Source: Alistipes sp. (GTDB lineage: Bacteria > Bacteroidota > Bacteroidia > Bacteroidales > Rikenellaceae). From it: a DNA stretch of 46,423 nt. The position numbers and the translations under genes are program-made. The DNA lies in the NCBI GenBank assembly GCA_021204515.1, contig JAJPZH010000184.1, forward strand, positions 1 to 46,423, in the 5' to 3' direction. Of this stretch, positions 7,140 to 16,264 are shown one piece after another. Positions within the stretch are counted from its first letter, which is position 1, and each line of letters opens with the position of its first letter. The notes under the pieces are model-generated. The model saw only the letters and a program-made list of their open reading frames with translations, was not told the origin of the DNA and did no database searches.

Positions 7140-8195
7140 CACCCTGCGACGCACGGCGTGCTGCGCTTCCGGGTGTCGCTGGAGGGCGAGATCATCAGGA
7201 AACTCGACGTGCACTGCGGTTATATCCACCGCGGCATCGAGAAACTGTGCGAGGGGCTTACCTACCCTCAGACACTGGCTCTTACGGACCGGCTGGATTA
7301 TCTGGGGGCCGCGCAGAACCGCCATGCGCTCTGCATGTGCATCGAGAAGGGACTGGGTGTCGAGGTGTCGGAGCGGGTGCAGTATATCCGCACGATCATG
7401 GACGAGCTGCAGCGCATCGATTCGCACCTGCTGTTCTTCGCGTGTCTCTGTATGGATATGGGGGCTTTGACGGCGTTCTTTTACGGGTTCCGCGACCGTG
7501 AGAAGGTGCTCGACATTCTGGAGCAGACCACGGGAGGCCGCCTGATACAGACCTACAACACCATCGGCGGCGTGCAGGCTGACATCCATCCCGAATTCGT
7601 GCGCAAGGTCAAGGAGTTCATCGCCTACATGCGCCCGCTGCTGCGCGAATACCATGAGATATTCACGGGCAACGTCATTGCGCAGGAGCGTCTGAAAGGG
7701 ACGGGCGTACTGACCCGCGAGGATGCGATCTCGTTCGGCGCCACGGGCGGTACGGGACGCGCCGCAGGCTGGGCCTGCGACGTGCGCAAGCGGCATCCCT
7801 ACGCCATGTACGGCAAGGTCGATTTCGAAGAGGTGCTCTTCACCGAGGGCGACTGCTTCGCCCGCTACATGGTCCGCATGCGCGAGATCGAGCAGAGCAT
7901 GAACATCATCGAACAGTTGATCGACAATATTCCCGAAGGCGAATACCAGCTGAAGATGAAACCGGTGATCCGCATTCCCGAAGGCAGTTACTACGCCGCC
8001 GTCGAGGGCAGCCGCGGCGAATTCGGCGTGTTTATCGAGAGCCGGGGCGACAAATCGCCTTACCGTATGAAGTTCCGTTCGACGGGACTGCCGCTGGTGT
8101 CGTGCCTCGAAACCATAGCCAAGGGGACGAAAATCGCAGACCTGATCGCCATCGGCGGTACGCTCGATTACGTCGTGCCCGATATAGACCGGTAA
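7140..8195 (+). CDS. nuoD: NuoD part of the NuoCD fusion, downstream of the in-frame TAG
   Basis: 351 residues of the 49 kDa subunit, in the same frame as nuoC. The HPATHG loop lines the quinone site near cluster N2 in known complex I structures and lies directly after the TAG. The family blocks VHCGYIHRGIEK, RIDSHL and RGEFGVFIESRG follow. There is no ATG or ribosome-binding site that would give a complete NuoD; the first possible start is GTG at 7158, which would lose the HPATHG loop. A functional protein would need readthrough, a suppressor tRNA, or the base 7137 being C. A 172-bp gap with hairpins separates it from nuoH, unlike the tight spacing elsewhere in the operon. Confidence 0.85.
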   Translation, partial: HPATHGVLRFRVSLEGEIIRKLDVHCGYIHRGIEKLCEGLTYPQTLALTDRLDYLGAAQNRHALCMCIEKGLGVEVSERVQYIRTIMDELQRIDSHLLFFACLCMDMGALTAFFYGFRDREKVLDILEQTTGGRLIQTYNTIGGVQADIHPEFVRKVKEFIAYMRPLLREYHEIFTGNVIAQERLKGTGVLTREDAISFGATGGTGRAAGWACDVRKRHPYAMYGKVDFEEVLFTEGDCFARYMVRMREIEQSMNIIEQLIDNIPEGEYQLKMKPVIRIPEGSYYAAVEGSRGEFGVFIESRGDKSPYRMKFRSTGLPLVSCLETIAKGTKIADLIAIGGTLDYVVPDIDR

Positions 8196-8241
8196 CAGGA
8201 TGAATGTTCCGTCGGCCTGAGCCGGCTTTTCCCGGTGTTTT

Positions 8242-8321
8242 TCCGCCTCAGGCGGATAAGTCCTCTCCGAGGAGGGGATTTAGAGGGGAGGGCAGACTTG
8301 TAAACACGGCCGAAGGCCGTG
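8242..8321. repeat. Palindrome-rich intergenic element between nuoCD and nuoH
   Basis: Three short hairpins lie in tandem: tccgcc-tca-ggcgga (8242-8256), cctc-tcc-gagg (8262-8272) and cacggcc-gaa-ggccgtg (8305-8321), with the purine-rich stretch ggggatttagaggggaggg between the last two. It resembles small REP- or MITE-like repeats that I associate with Bacteroidetes genomes. I saw no second copy in this window, so the mobile-element idea rests on appearance only. Confidence 0.45.
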
Positions 8322-8367
8322 AATTGCAGCCGGGGAGAGCGGAAAACGGATTGAAAAAAGGAAAAAC

Positions 8368-9453
8368 TTGAAAGATATGTTTGATTTTAGTATAGTAACG
8401 AGCTGGATTCACGGGCTGCTCACGTCGCTGATGCCTCTCGGACTGGCGGTCTTTCTGGAGTGCGTGATCGTCGGCGTCTGTCTGTTGCTGATGTATACGG
8501 TGATAGCGATCCTGATGATCTTCATGGAGCGTAAGGTCTGCGCGGCGTTCCAGTGCCGTCTGGGACCCGTGCGCGTCGGCCCTTGGGGCACGCTGCAGGT
8601 CATCTGCGACGTATTCAAAATGCTCACCAAGGAGATCATCACCATCCGCCGTTCGGACAAGTTCCTCTACAACCTCGCGCCCTACATCGTCATTCTGGCG
8701 TCGGTGCTGGCTTTCGCCTGCCTTCCCGTGAACAAGGGGCTGGAGGTGCTGGACTTCAACGTGGGCGTCTTCTTCATGATGGCCGCGTCGTCGATCGGCG
8801 TGGTCGGCATCCTGCTGGCGGGGTGGAGTTCCAACAACAAGTATTCGCTCATCGGCGCCATGCGGAGCGGTGCGCAAATGATTTCGTACGAGCTGTCGAT
8901 CGGACTTTCGATCCTGACGATCGTCGTGCTGACCGATACCATGCAGTTCTCCGAAATCGTGGCGCGGCAGGCCGACGGCTGGTTCATCTTCAAAGGCCAT
9001 ATCCCGGCGCTGATCGCCTTCGTGATCTATCTGATCGCAGGCAACGCCGAGGTGAACCGCGGCCCGTTCGATCTGCCGGAAGCCGAGTCGGAACTGACGG
9101 CGGGGTATCATACCGAATATTCGGGCATGCACTTCGGACTCTTCTATGTCGCCGAATTCGTCAATCTGTTCATCGTCGCGGGCGTTGCCGCCACGATCTT
9201 CCTCGGAGGCTGGATGCCGCTGCATATTCCCGGCTGGGAGGGCTTCAACGCCGCGATGGATTACATTCCGGGCTTCGTCTGGTTCTTCGGCAAGGCGTTC
9301 TTCGTGGTGTGGCTGCTGATGTGGATCAAGTGGACATTCCCGCGCCTGCGTATCGACCAGATACTGACGCTCGAATGGAAGTATCTGGTGCCGATCGGAC
9401 TGGCCAACCTGCTGCTGATGGTCGTTGTCGTCGTATTTAAACTGCATTTTTAG
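8368..9453 (+). CDS. nuoH: NADH-quinone oxidoreductase subunit H
   Basis: 361 residues from a TTG at 8368, chosen because AAGG lies about 6 bases upstream; an ATG at 8377 (MFDFSIV) is the alternative. A membrane protein with about eight helices that forms much of the quinone chamber of complex I. Family blocks seen are [19 protein letters not shown], the [18 protein letters not shown] loop and the [13 protein letters not shown] region near the C-terminus. It follows the palindromic gap and is 2 bp upstream of nuoI. Confidence 0.95.
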   Translation: MKDMFDFSIVTSWIHGLLTSLMPLGLAVFLECVIVGVCLLLMYTVIAILMIFMERKVCAAFQCRLGPVRVGPWGTLQVICDVFKMLTKEIITIRRSDKFLYNLAPYIVILASVLAFACLPVNKGLEVLDFNVGVFFMMAASSIGVVGILLAGWSSNNKYSLIGAMRSGAQMISYELSIGLSILTIVVLTDTMQFSEIVARQADGWFIFKGHIPALIAFVIYLIAGNAEVNRGPFDLPEAESELTAGYHTEYSGMHFGLFYVAEFVNLFIVAGVAATIFLGGWMPLHIPGWEGFNAAMDYIPGFVWFFGKAFFVVWLLMWIKWTFPRLRIDQILTLEWKYLVPIGLANLLLMVVVVVFKLHF

Positions 9454-9455
9454 CC

Positions 9456-9896
9456 ATGATTAGCTATATCAAAGGATTTTTTCACGGACTGGGTTCCCTC
9501 CTGACGGGACTCAAGGTGACGGGCCGTGAGTTTTTTACGCCCAAGGTCACCGAGCAGTATCCTGAGAACCGCGCTACGCTCAAGATGTTCGACCGTTTCT
9601 GCGGCGAGCTGACCATGCCGCACGACGCCGAAGGTAAGAACAAATGTATCGCCTGCGGCCTTTGTCAGGCGGCGTGTCCCAACGGCACCATCCGCATCAC
9701 GACCGAGATGGTCGCCGATCCCGAAACGGGCAAGAGCCGCAAGCGGCTGGTGCTTTACGAATACGATCTGGGCGCGTGCATGTTCTGTCATCTGTGCGTC
9801 AATGCCTGTCCGACCGGAGCGATCCGTTTTTCGACCGATTTCGAACATGCGGTCTACACGCGCGAAAAGCTGGTCAAAACCCTGAACAAACAATAA
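9456..9896 (+). CDS. nuoI: NADH-quinone oxidoreductase subunit I (2x 4Fe-4S)
   Basis: 146 residues. Two 4Fe-4S motifs are complete: C64/C67/C70 with C74 (CIACGLCQAACP) and C108/C111/C114 with C118 (CMFCHLCVNACP). These hold clusters N6a and N6b of the peripheral arm, linking the electron input to NuoB. As no NuoEFG genes are present, this subunit is a likely docking point for a ferredoxin-like donor. The N-terminal amphipathic segment matches membrane-arm attachment. Confidence 0.95.
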   Translation: MISYIKGFFHGLGSLLTGLKVTGREFFTPKVTEQYPENRATLKMFDRFCGELTMPHDAEGKNKCIACGLCQAACPNGTIRITTEMVADPETGKSRKRLVLYEYDLGACMFCHLCVNACPTGAIRFSTDFEHAVYTREKLVKTLNKQ

Positions 9897-9899
9897 GTC

Positions 9900-10409
9900 A
9901 TGGAGATAACACTCGAATTAATCGTCTTTACGGTGCTGGCGGTCTTTACGGCCGTGAGCGCTCTGCTGGCCGTGACGACCAAGCGTATCCTGCGCGCGGC
10001 GACTTACCTGCTGTTCGTGCTGTTCGGTACGGCGGGCATCTATTTCCAGCTCAATTATTCGTTCCTCGGCGCGGTACAGCTGCTGATTTATGCCGGCGGC
10101 ATCACGGTATTGTACGTCTTTTCGATCCTGCTGACGTCGAGTCAGGGCGACAAGTCGGAGGATCTGCGGGGGTATAAACTCTTCGTGGGACTGGCCGCGA
10201 CGCTGCTGAGTCTCGGCGTCTGTCTTTACGTGACGCTCGGACACGATTTCAGACCTTCGCATTTCGTCCACGGCGAACTGCACGTGCAGACCATCGGCCA
10301 CGCGCTGATGAGCAGCGGCAAGTACGGCTACGTACTGCCGTTCGAGGTCATCAGCATCCTGCTGCTGGCATGTATCGTCGGCGGAATCCTCATCGCACGC
10401 AAACGCTAA
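9900..10409 (+). CDS. nuoJ: NADH-quinone oxidoreductase subunit J
   Basis: 169 residues with five predicted transmembrane helices. The third helix carries the family motif LLIYAGGITVLYVFSILL, which contains the pi-bulge helix involved in coupling. It starts 3 bp after nuoI and ends 10 bp before nuoK. It forms part of the membrane arm of complex I. Confidence 0.93.
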   Translation: MEITLELIVFTVLAVFTAVSALLAVTTKRILRAATYLLFVLFGTAGIYFQLNYSFLGAVQLLIYAGGITVLYVFSILLTSSQGDKSEDLRGYKLFVGLAATLLSLGVCLYVTLGHDFRPSHFVHGELHVQTIGHALMSSGKYGYVLPFEVISILLLACIVGGILIARKR

Positions 10410-10419
10410 AAAGTAGGCT

Positions 10420-10728
10420 ATGATACACATGGAATATTACCTCGTCCTCTCTACGATCATGATGTTCGTGGGAATTTACGGATTCGTCACGCGCCGCAAC
10501 CTGCTGGCGATGCTGATCTCCGTCGAGCTGATCCTCAATTCGGTCGATATCAACTTCGTCGTCTTCAACCGGTTTCTCTTCCCGGAACAGTTGGAAGGGT
10601 TCTTCTTTACGCTGTTCGCCATCGGGATCAGCGCCGCGGAGACGGCCGTCGCCATCGCCATCATCATCAATATTTACCGCAATATCCGCAACATCGAGGT
10701 CAAGAGTCTGCGGGAGATGAAGTGGTAG
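10420..10728 (+). CDS. nuoK: NADH-quinone oxidoreductase subunit K
   Basis: 102 residues with three transmembrane helices, the usual size. Two acidic residues inside helices, in MLISVELILNSVDINF and SAAETAVAIAI, correspond to the proton-path glutamates of NuoK. The start is the ATG at 10420; a second in-frame ATG is at 10429. nuoL follows after 22 bp. Confidence 0.94.
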   Translation: MIHMEYYLVLSTIMMFVGIYGFVTRRNLLAMLISVELILNSVDINFVVFNRFLFPEQLEGFFFTLFAIGISAAETAVAIAIIINIYRNIRNIEVKSLREMKW

Positions 10729-10750
10729 CCAAAAACGAAAAACGACTGTT

Positions 10751-12643
10751 ATGGAATATACGATTCTGATTCTGCTGCTGCCCCTGCTGAGTTTCCTCTT
10801 TCTGGGGCTGGCCGGTATGAAACTCAAACCCGCGGCGGCGGGACTCGTCGGTACGGCGGTGCTGGGTGTGGTGGCGCTGCTGAGCTACTGCACGGCGTTC
10901 GAGTACTTCACGGCCGGGCGCGACGCCGCCGGGGTGTTCCCGACGCTGATTCCGTGGAATACGGTCTGGCTGCCGATCAGCCGAACGCTGCATATAGACA
11001 TGGGTATCTTGCTCGATCCGATTTCGGTGATGATGCTCGTGGTGATCTCGACCGTCTCGCTGATGGTGCATATCTACTCGTTTGGCTATATGAAGGGCGA
11101 ACGGGGTTTCCAGCGCTACTATGCGTTCCTGTCGCTGTTTACGATGAGTATGATGGGACTTGTGGTGGCGACCAATATTTTCCAGATGTACCTGTTCTGG
11201 GAGTTGGTGGGCGTCAGCTCTTATCTGCTGATCGGCTTCTACTATACGAAGAAGGAGGCTGTCGCCGCGTCGAAGAAGGCCTTTATCGTGACGCGCTTCG
11301 CCGATTTGGGATTCCTCGTCGGAATCCTCTTCTACGGCTACTATGCCGGGACGTTCTCCTTTACGCCGGAGACGCAGCTGCTGGCTGCCGCCGGAACGAT
11401 GATTCCGCTGGCGCTGGGGCTGATGTTCATCGGCGGCGCGGGCAAGAGCGCCATGTTCCCGCTCCATATCTGGCTGCCCGACGCCATGGAAGGCCCGACG
11501 CCCGTGTCGGCGCTGATCCACGCCGCGACGATGGTCGTGGCGGGCGTCTACCTCGTGGCGCGCATGTTTCCGCTCTTTATCGGCTATGCGCCCGAAGTGC
11601 TTCACTGGACGGCCTATATCGGCGCCTTTACGGCGTTGTACGCCGCCGTAGTGGCCTGCGTGCAGAGCGACATCAAGCGGGTGCTGGCGTTCAGTACCAT
11701 TTCTCAGATCGGTTTTATGATCGTGGCGCTGGGCGTCTGCACCTCGGCTGATCCGCATGCGGGCGGGCTGGGGTACATGGCTTCGATGTTCCACCTCTTC
11801 ACGCACGCCATGTTCAAGGCGCTGCTGTTCCTCGGCGCCGGATGTATCATCCACGCCGTCCACTCCAACGAAATGTCGGCTATGGGCGGCCTGCGCAGGT
11901 ATATGCCCGTGACGCACGCCACGTTCCTCGTCGCCTGTCTGGCCATTGCGGGTATCTGGCCCCTGAGCGGTTTCTTCTCGAAGGACGAGATTCTGACGGC
12001 CTGCTTCGCGTTCAGCCCCGCTATGGGGTGGCTGATGACCGCCATCGCCGGACTGACGGCGTTCTACATGTTCCGCTTGTACTACAATATCTTCTGGGGA
12101 CGCGAGAACCGGGAACTGCATGCCGCGCACAGACCGCATGAGGCTCCGCTGACGATGATCCTGCCGCTGGTGTTTCTGGCGGCGGTGACGCTCGTCGGGG
12201 GTGCGATCCCGTTCGGAAAGTTCGTCAGCAGCGACGGCATGCCCTACACGATTCATATCGACTGGAGCGTGGCGGGCGTGAGTCTTTGCGTGGCTGCTGC
12301 GGGCATTGCGCTGGCGACGTGGATGTACCTGCGTGAGCGGCAGCCCGTCGCCGATTCGCTGGCCCGACGGTTCCGCGGTCTGCACAGGGCCGCCTACAAC
12401 CGGTTCTATATCGACGACGTTTATCAGTTCGTCACCCACAAGGTGATCTTCCGCTGCATTTCGACCCCGATCGCATGGTTCGACCGCCACGTCGTGGACG
12501 GCTTTATGAATCTGCTGGCCCGGGCGACCGACGGTGCGGCGTACGCGATCCGCGACATGCAGAGCGGCAGCGTGCAGCGTTACTGCATCTGGTTCCTCGG
12601 CGGCGCGCTGGGCTTTACGATCATCCTGCTGTTAATCCGTTAA
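10751..12643 (+). CDS. nuoL: NADH-quinone oxidoreductase subunit L (antiporter-like)
   Basis: 630 residues, full length, with some 16 helices. The antiporter-type core is clear: the helix-5 glutamate in FWELVGVSSYLL, the proline-broken helix with FPLHIWLPDAMEGPTPVSAL, and the HAMFKALLFLGAG helix. The last helices after about residue 550 form the long lateral helix and its anchor. It is one of three proton-pumping subunits of complex I. Confidence 0.95.
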   Translation: MEYTILILLLPLLSFLFLGLAGMKLKPAAAGLVGTAVLGVVALLSYCTAFEYFTAGRDAAGVFPTLIPWNTVWLPISRTLHIDMGILLDPISVMMLVVISTVSLMVHIYSFGYMKGERGFQRYYAFLSLFTMSMMGLVVATNIFQMYLFWELVGVSSYLLIGFYYTKKEAVAASKKAFIVTRFADLGFLVGILFYGYYAGTFSFTPETQLLAAAGTMIPLALGLMFIGGAGKSAMFPLHIWLPDAMEGPTPVSALIHAATMVVAGVYLVARMFPLFIGYAPEVLHWTAYIGAFTALYAAVVACVQSDIKRVLAFSTISQIGFMIVALGVCTSADPHAGGLGYMASMFHLFTHAMFKALLFLGAGCIIHAVHSNEMSAMGGLRRYMPVTHATFLVACLAIAGIWPLSGFFSKDEILTACFAFSPAMGWLMTAIAGLTAFYMFRLYYNIFWGRENRELHAAHRPHEAPLTMILPLVFLAAVTLVGGAIPFGKFVSSDGMPYTIHIDWSVAGVSLCVAAAGIALATWMYLRERQPVADSLARRFRGLHRAAYNRFYIDDVYQFVTHKVIFRCISTPIAWFDRHVVDGFMNLLARATDGAAYAIRDMQSGSVQRYCIWFLGGALGFTIILLLIR

Positions 12644-12655
12644 TCCGAAGTTGTT

Positions 12656-14140
12656 ATGAATATGTTATCCTTGTTTCCCGCCGTTCCGCTGCTGATGATG
12701 CTGGGGCTTTGGCTGTCGAAATCGACGCGGCAGATACATGCCGTGATGGTGGCGGGATCTTCGCTGTTGCTGGCGCTGGCGGCGGTGCTGGCGGTGCGCT
12801 ACCTCGGCCTGCGCGAAGCGGGCGAGACGGCCGCCATGCTCTTTACCGCGAGCCATGTGTGGTACGCCCCGCTCGATATCCACTATGCGGTGGGCGTGGA
12901 CGGCATTTCGGTCGCCATGCTGCTGTTGTCGGCCATTATCGTATTTACGGGCACGTTCGCTTCGTGGCAGATGAAAACGCAGGTCAAGGAGTACTTCCTT
13001 TGGTTCTGCCTGCTGAGCGTCGGCGTTTTCGGGTTCTTTATCTCGGTGGACCTCTTCACGATGTTCATGTTCTACGAGGTGGCGCTGATCCCGATGTACC
13101 TGCTGATCGGCGTCTGGGGCAGCGGCCGTAAGGAGTACGCCGCCATGAAACTGACGCTGATGCTTATGGGCGGTTCGGCGCTGCTGCTGATCGGTATTCT
13201 GGGCATCTATTTCGGCGCCGGGGCGACGACGATGAATATACTGGAAATCGCGCAGCAGCACAGCATTCCGCTCGCGCAGCAGTATGTCTGGTTCCCGCTG
13301 GTCTTCGTCGGGTTCGGCGTGCTGGGCGCGCTGTTCCCGTTCCATACGTGGAGTCCCGACGGTCATGCCTCGGCTCCGACGGCGGTGTCGATGCTCCATG
13401 CCGGGGTGCTGATGAAGCTGGGCGGTTACGGCTGTTTCCGCGTGGCGATGTTCCTGATGCCCGAAGCGGCGCACGAACTGAGCTGGATATTCATCGTCCT
13501 GACGACGATCTCGGTCGTCTACGGGGCTTTGGCGGCCTGCGTGCAGACCGACCTCAAATACATCAACGCCTATTCGTCGGTGTCGCACTGCGGGCTGGTG
13601 CTCTTCGCCATTCTGATGATGAACACCACGGCCGGAACGGGAGCGATTCTGCAGATGCTGAGCCACGGCCTGATGACGGCCCTCTTCTTCGCCCTGATCG
13701 GCATGATTTACGGCCGTACGCATATGCGCGACATCCGCGAATTGAGCGGCCTGATGAAGGTCATGCCCTTCCTTGCGGTGGGGTATGTCATCGCGGGTCT
13801 GGCGAACCTTGGACTGCCGGGGCTGAGCGGCTTCGTGGCCGAAATGACCATCTTCAACGGTGCGTTCATGAACGACGATACGTTCCACCGCGTGGTGACG
13901 ATCATCGCCTGCACGAGCATCGTGATTACGGCGGTTTACATCCTGCGTGTGGTGGGGAAGATTCTTTACGGTACCTGCACCGATGAACATCATCTCAAAC
14001 TGACAGACGCCACGTGGGACGAGCGGCTGTCGGTCATCTGTCTCGTCGCCGCCATCGCCGGCATGGGTCTCGCGCCGCTGTGGGTGAGCGACATGATCCG
14101 GGAGAGCGTTACGGGCATCATTGCGCAATTAATGAGTTAA
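12656..14140 (+). CDS. nuoM: NADH-quinone oxidoreductase subunit M (antiporter-like)
   Basis: 494 residues with about 14 helices. The conserved glutamate is in FYEVALIPMYLLIGVWG, and the broken-helix block is FPFHTWSPDGHASAPTAVSM followed by LMKLGGYG. This is the middle proton-pumping subunit of the membrane arm. The gene lies 12 bp after nuoL and 6 bp before nuoN. Confidence 0.95.
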   Translation: MNMLSLFPAVPLLMMLGLWLSKSTRQIHAVMVAGSSLLLALAAVLAVRYLGLREAGETAAMLFTASHVWYAPLDIHYAVGVDGISVAMLLLSAIIVFTGTFASWQMKTQVKEYFLWFCLLSVGVFGFFISVDLFTMFMFYEVALIPMYLLIGVWGSGRKEYAAMKLTLMLMGGSALLLIGILGIYFGAGATTMNILEIAQQHSIPLAQQYVWFPLVFVGFGVLGALFPFHTWSPDGHASAPTAVSMLHAGVLMKLGGYGCFRVAMFLMPEAAHELSWIFIVLTTISVVYGALAACVQTDLKYINAYSSVSHCGLVLFAILMMNTTAGTGAILQMLSHGLMTALFFALIGMIYGRTHMRDIRELSGLMKVMPFLAVGYVIAGLANLGLPGLSGFVAEMTIFNGAFMNDDTFHRVVTIIACTSIVITAVYILRVVGKILYGTCTDEHHLKLTDATWDERLSVICLVAAIAGMGLAPLWVSDMIRESVTGIIAQLMS

Positions 14141-14146
14141 GCGATT

Positions 14147-15574
14147 ATGGATTACAGCAACATATTTACCTGTATGCAGGCCGAAGTGACGCTCGTCGCG
14201 GTGATCGTCCTGCTGTTTCTCTATGATTTGATCGCAGGGGAGCGGGGGCGCCGCCGGTTTTCGGCCGTTGCCTGCGGACTGCTCGTCCTGCAGGCGGCGG
14301 TCAATATCGTGCCGGGGACCCCGGGCGAAGTGTTCGGCGGCATGTTCCAGTACGTGCCGATGCACTCCATCGTCAAGAGCGTGCTGACCGTCGGGACGCT
14401 GATCGTCTTCCTGCAGGCCGATACGTGGCTGCGCCGCGAGGATACGGCCCACAAGCAGGGTGAGTTCTACATCCTGACCCTTTCGACGCTGTTGGGTATG
14501 TACTTTATGATCGGTGCGGGCAACTTCCTGCTTTTCTTTATCGGCATGGAACTGGCTTCGGTGCCGATGGCCTGTCTGGTGGCGTTCGACAAGTACAAGC
14601 GTTATTCGGCCGAGGCGGGCGTCAAATATATTCTCTGCGCCCTTTTCGCCAGCGGACTGATGCTCTATGGAATCTCGTTCTTCTACGGGACGACCGGAAC
14701 GCTCTATTTCGACGATATGGCGGCGCGTATTACGGGGTCGCCGCTGCAGATTATGGCCATGGTCTTCTTCTTCGCGGGGCTGGGGTTCAAGATTTCACTG
14801 GTTCCGTTCCATCTCTGGACCGCCGACACCTATCAGGGCGCGCCGACGACGGTGACTTCCTATCTGTCGGTGGTGTCGAAAGGTTCGGCGGCATTCGTGC
14901 TGATGACCGTGCTGATGAAGGTCTTCGGGCCGATGATCGGGCAGTGGCAGATGCTGCTGTATGCCGTGACGGTGCTGACGATCACGGTGGCGAATCTCTT
15001 CGCCATCCGGCAGAAGGACCTGAAACGCTTCCTCGCCTTTTCGTCCATTTCGCAGGCCGGTTACATCATGCTGGCCGTAATCGGCGGGAGCGCCTTCGGC
15101 ATGACCTCGCTGGTCTTTTACGTGCTGGTTTACATGGCGGCGAATCTTGCGGTTTTCGGTGTCGTTTCGACGGTCGAGCAGCACAGCGGCGGCAAGGTCG
15201 GGATCAAAGATTACAACGGCCTGTACCGCACCAATCCCAAGCTGGCGCTGATGATGACTCTCGCGCTCTTCTCGCTGGCGGGCATTCCGCCCTTTGCAGG
15301 GTTCTTCTCGAAGTTCTTCGTCTTCGCCGCGGCGTTCAAAGGCGGTTTCCACCTGCTGGTGTTCATCGCGCTGATCAACACGGTCGTCTCGCTTTATTAC
15401 TACCTGCTGGTGGTCAAGGCGATGTATATTACTCCGAGCGATGTGCCCGTCGCGCCGTTCCGCAGCGACCGCTATACCCGCATCAGTCTTGCGCTCTGCA
15501 TGGCGGGTGTCCTGCTGCTGGGAATCGTCAGCGCCGTTTACGACGGCATAAACGCTTTCGCGTTCGGGCTTTGA
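14147..15574 (+). CDS. nuoN: NADH-quinone oxidoreductase subunit N (antiporter-like)
   Basis: 475 residues with about 14 helices, the third antiporter-like subunit. Seen are [17 protein letters not shown] with the family glutamate, the [19 protein letters not shown] block, and [14 protein letters not shown]. It is the last gene of the operon and is followed 18 bp later by a strong hairpin. No nuoE, nuoF or nuoG occurs anywhere in the window. Confidence 0.95.
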   Translation: MDYSNIFTCMQAEVTLVAVIVLLFLYDLIAGERGRRRFSAVACGLLVLQAAVNIVPGTPGEVFGGMFQYVPMHSIVKSVLTVGTLIVFLQADTWLRREDTAHKQGEFYILTLSTLLGMYFMIGAGNFLLFFIGMELASVPMACLVAFDKYKRYSAEAGVKYILCALFASGLMLYGISFFYGTTGTLYFDDMAARITGSPLQIMAMVFFFAGLGFKISLVPFHLWTADTYQGAPTTVTSYLSVVSKGSAAFVLMTVLMKVFGPMIGQWQMLLYAVTVLTITVANLFAIRQKDLKRFLAFSSISQAGYIMLAVIGGSAFGMTSLVFYVLVYMAANLAVFGVVSTVEQHSGGKVGIKDYNGLYRTNPKLALMMTLALFSLAGIPPFAGFFSKFFVFAAAFKGGFHLLVFIALINTVVSLYYYLLVVKAMYITPSDVPVAPFRSDRYTRISLALCMAGVLLLGIVSAVYDGINAFAFGL

Positions 15575-15592
15575 CGAACCGGATGAATCCGA

Positions 15593-15629
15593 AAAGAGGG
15601 CGGCATCTTCTGCGGATGCCGCCCTCTTT
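15593..15629. terminator. Bidirectional terminator between nuoN and ogt
   Basis: A perfect 15-bp stem (aaagagggcggcatc and its complement) with a 7-base loop, ending in T on either strand. It serves the nuo operon from the left and probably the convergent ogt transcript from the right. Confidence 0.85.
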
Positions 15630-15755
15630 GTGCGGATGAGTTTTTTTGCCTGCGTGGTTCCGGAGGGCCCTGCCGCTGTTTCCGTTGCCCGGCTGATGTC
15701 GTCTCGTGTGCTTTTGGAAACCGGGCACCTGCCGTTGCCCGGGACCGTCGCGCCG

Positions 15756-16253
15756 TCAGCCTTCGTGGGCTTTTTCGAGATTCAGCAGGTGGGTTTTTAC
15801 GCCCAGACCGCCGGCATAGCCGACCAGTGCGCCCGTGCTGCCGACCACGCGGTGGCAGGGGATGACGATGGCGATCGGGTTGCGGTTGTTGGCCATGCCC
15901 ACGGCGCGGCAGGCCGTCGGGCGGCCGATCTGCGCCGCGATCTGACCGTAGGTACGGGTTTCGCCGTAAGGAATCGTCCTCAGGGCCTCCCACACGGCCT
16001 GCTGGAACGAAGTGCCGGCGGGCGCCAGCGGAAAGGTGAATTCGCGGCGCGTCCCGGCGAAATATTCGGCCAGTTCGGCCGCCGCCTGCAGAAGCAGGGG
16101 ACCGGCGGTTTCCCGCGTACACGGCTCGGGAGCATTGCGCGGCTTGCGCCGGTTGCGGTATTCGCGGCCGAAGAAGATGCGGGTCACGGCTTCGTCCGAG
16201 GCCGTGATGCCGAGTTTGCCGACGGGTGTTTCGATGAAGAGCATCCGTTCCAT
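15756..16253 (-). CDS. ogt: Methylated-DNA--[protein]-cysteine S-methyltransferase
   Basis: 165 residues from the ATG at 16253 (a second ATG is at 16244). It has the small N-terminal domain and then the DNA-binding/methyl-acceptor domain: the wing helix TYGQIAAQIGRPTACRAVG, and the active-site cysteine C133 in IPCHRVV, followed by YAGGLGVKTHLLNLE. It removes methyl groups from O6-methylguanine by suicidal transfer to that cysteine. The frame is open far upstream inside the peptidase gene, but the alignable protein begins here. It lies 11 bp after the peptidase stop, so they form an operon. Confidence 0.93.
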   Translation of the reverse strand: MERMLFIETPVGKLGITASDEAVTRIFFGREYRNRRKPRNAPEPCTRETAGPLLLQAAAELAEYFAGTRREFTFPLAPAGTSFQQAVWEALRTIPYGETRTYGQIAAQIGRPTACRAVGMANNRNPIAIVIPCHRVVGSTGALVGYAGGLGVKTHLLNLEKAHEG

Positions 16254-16264
16254 ATCGTCTTGTT

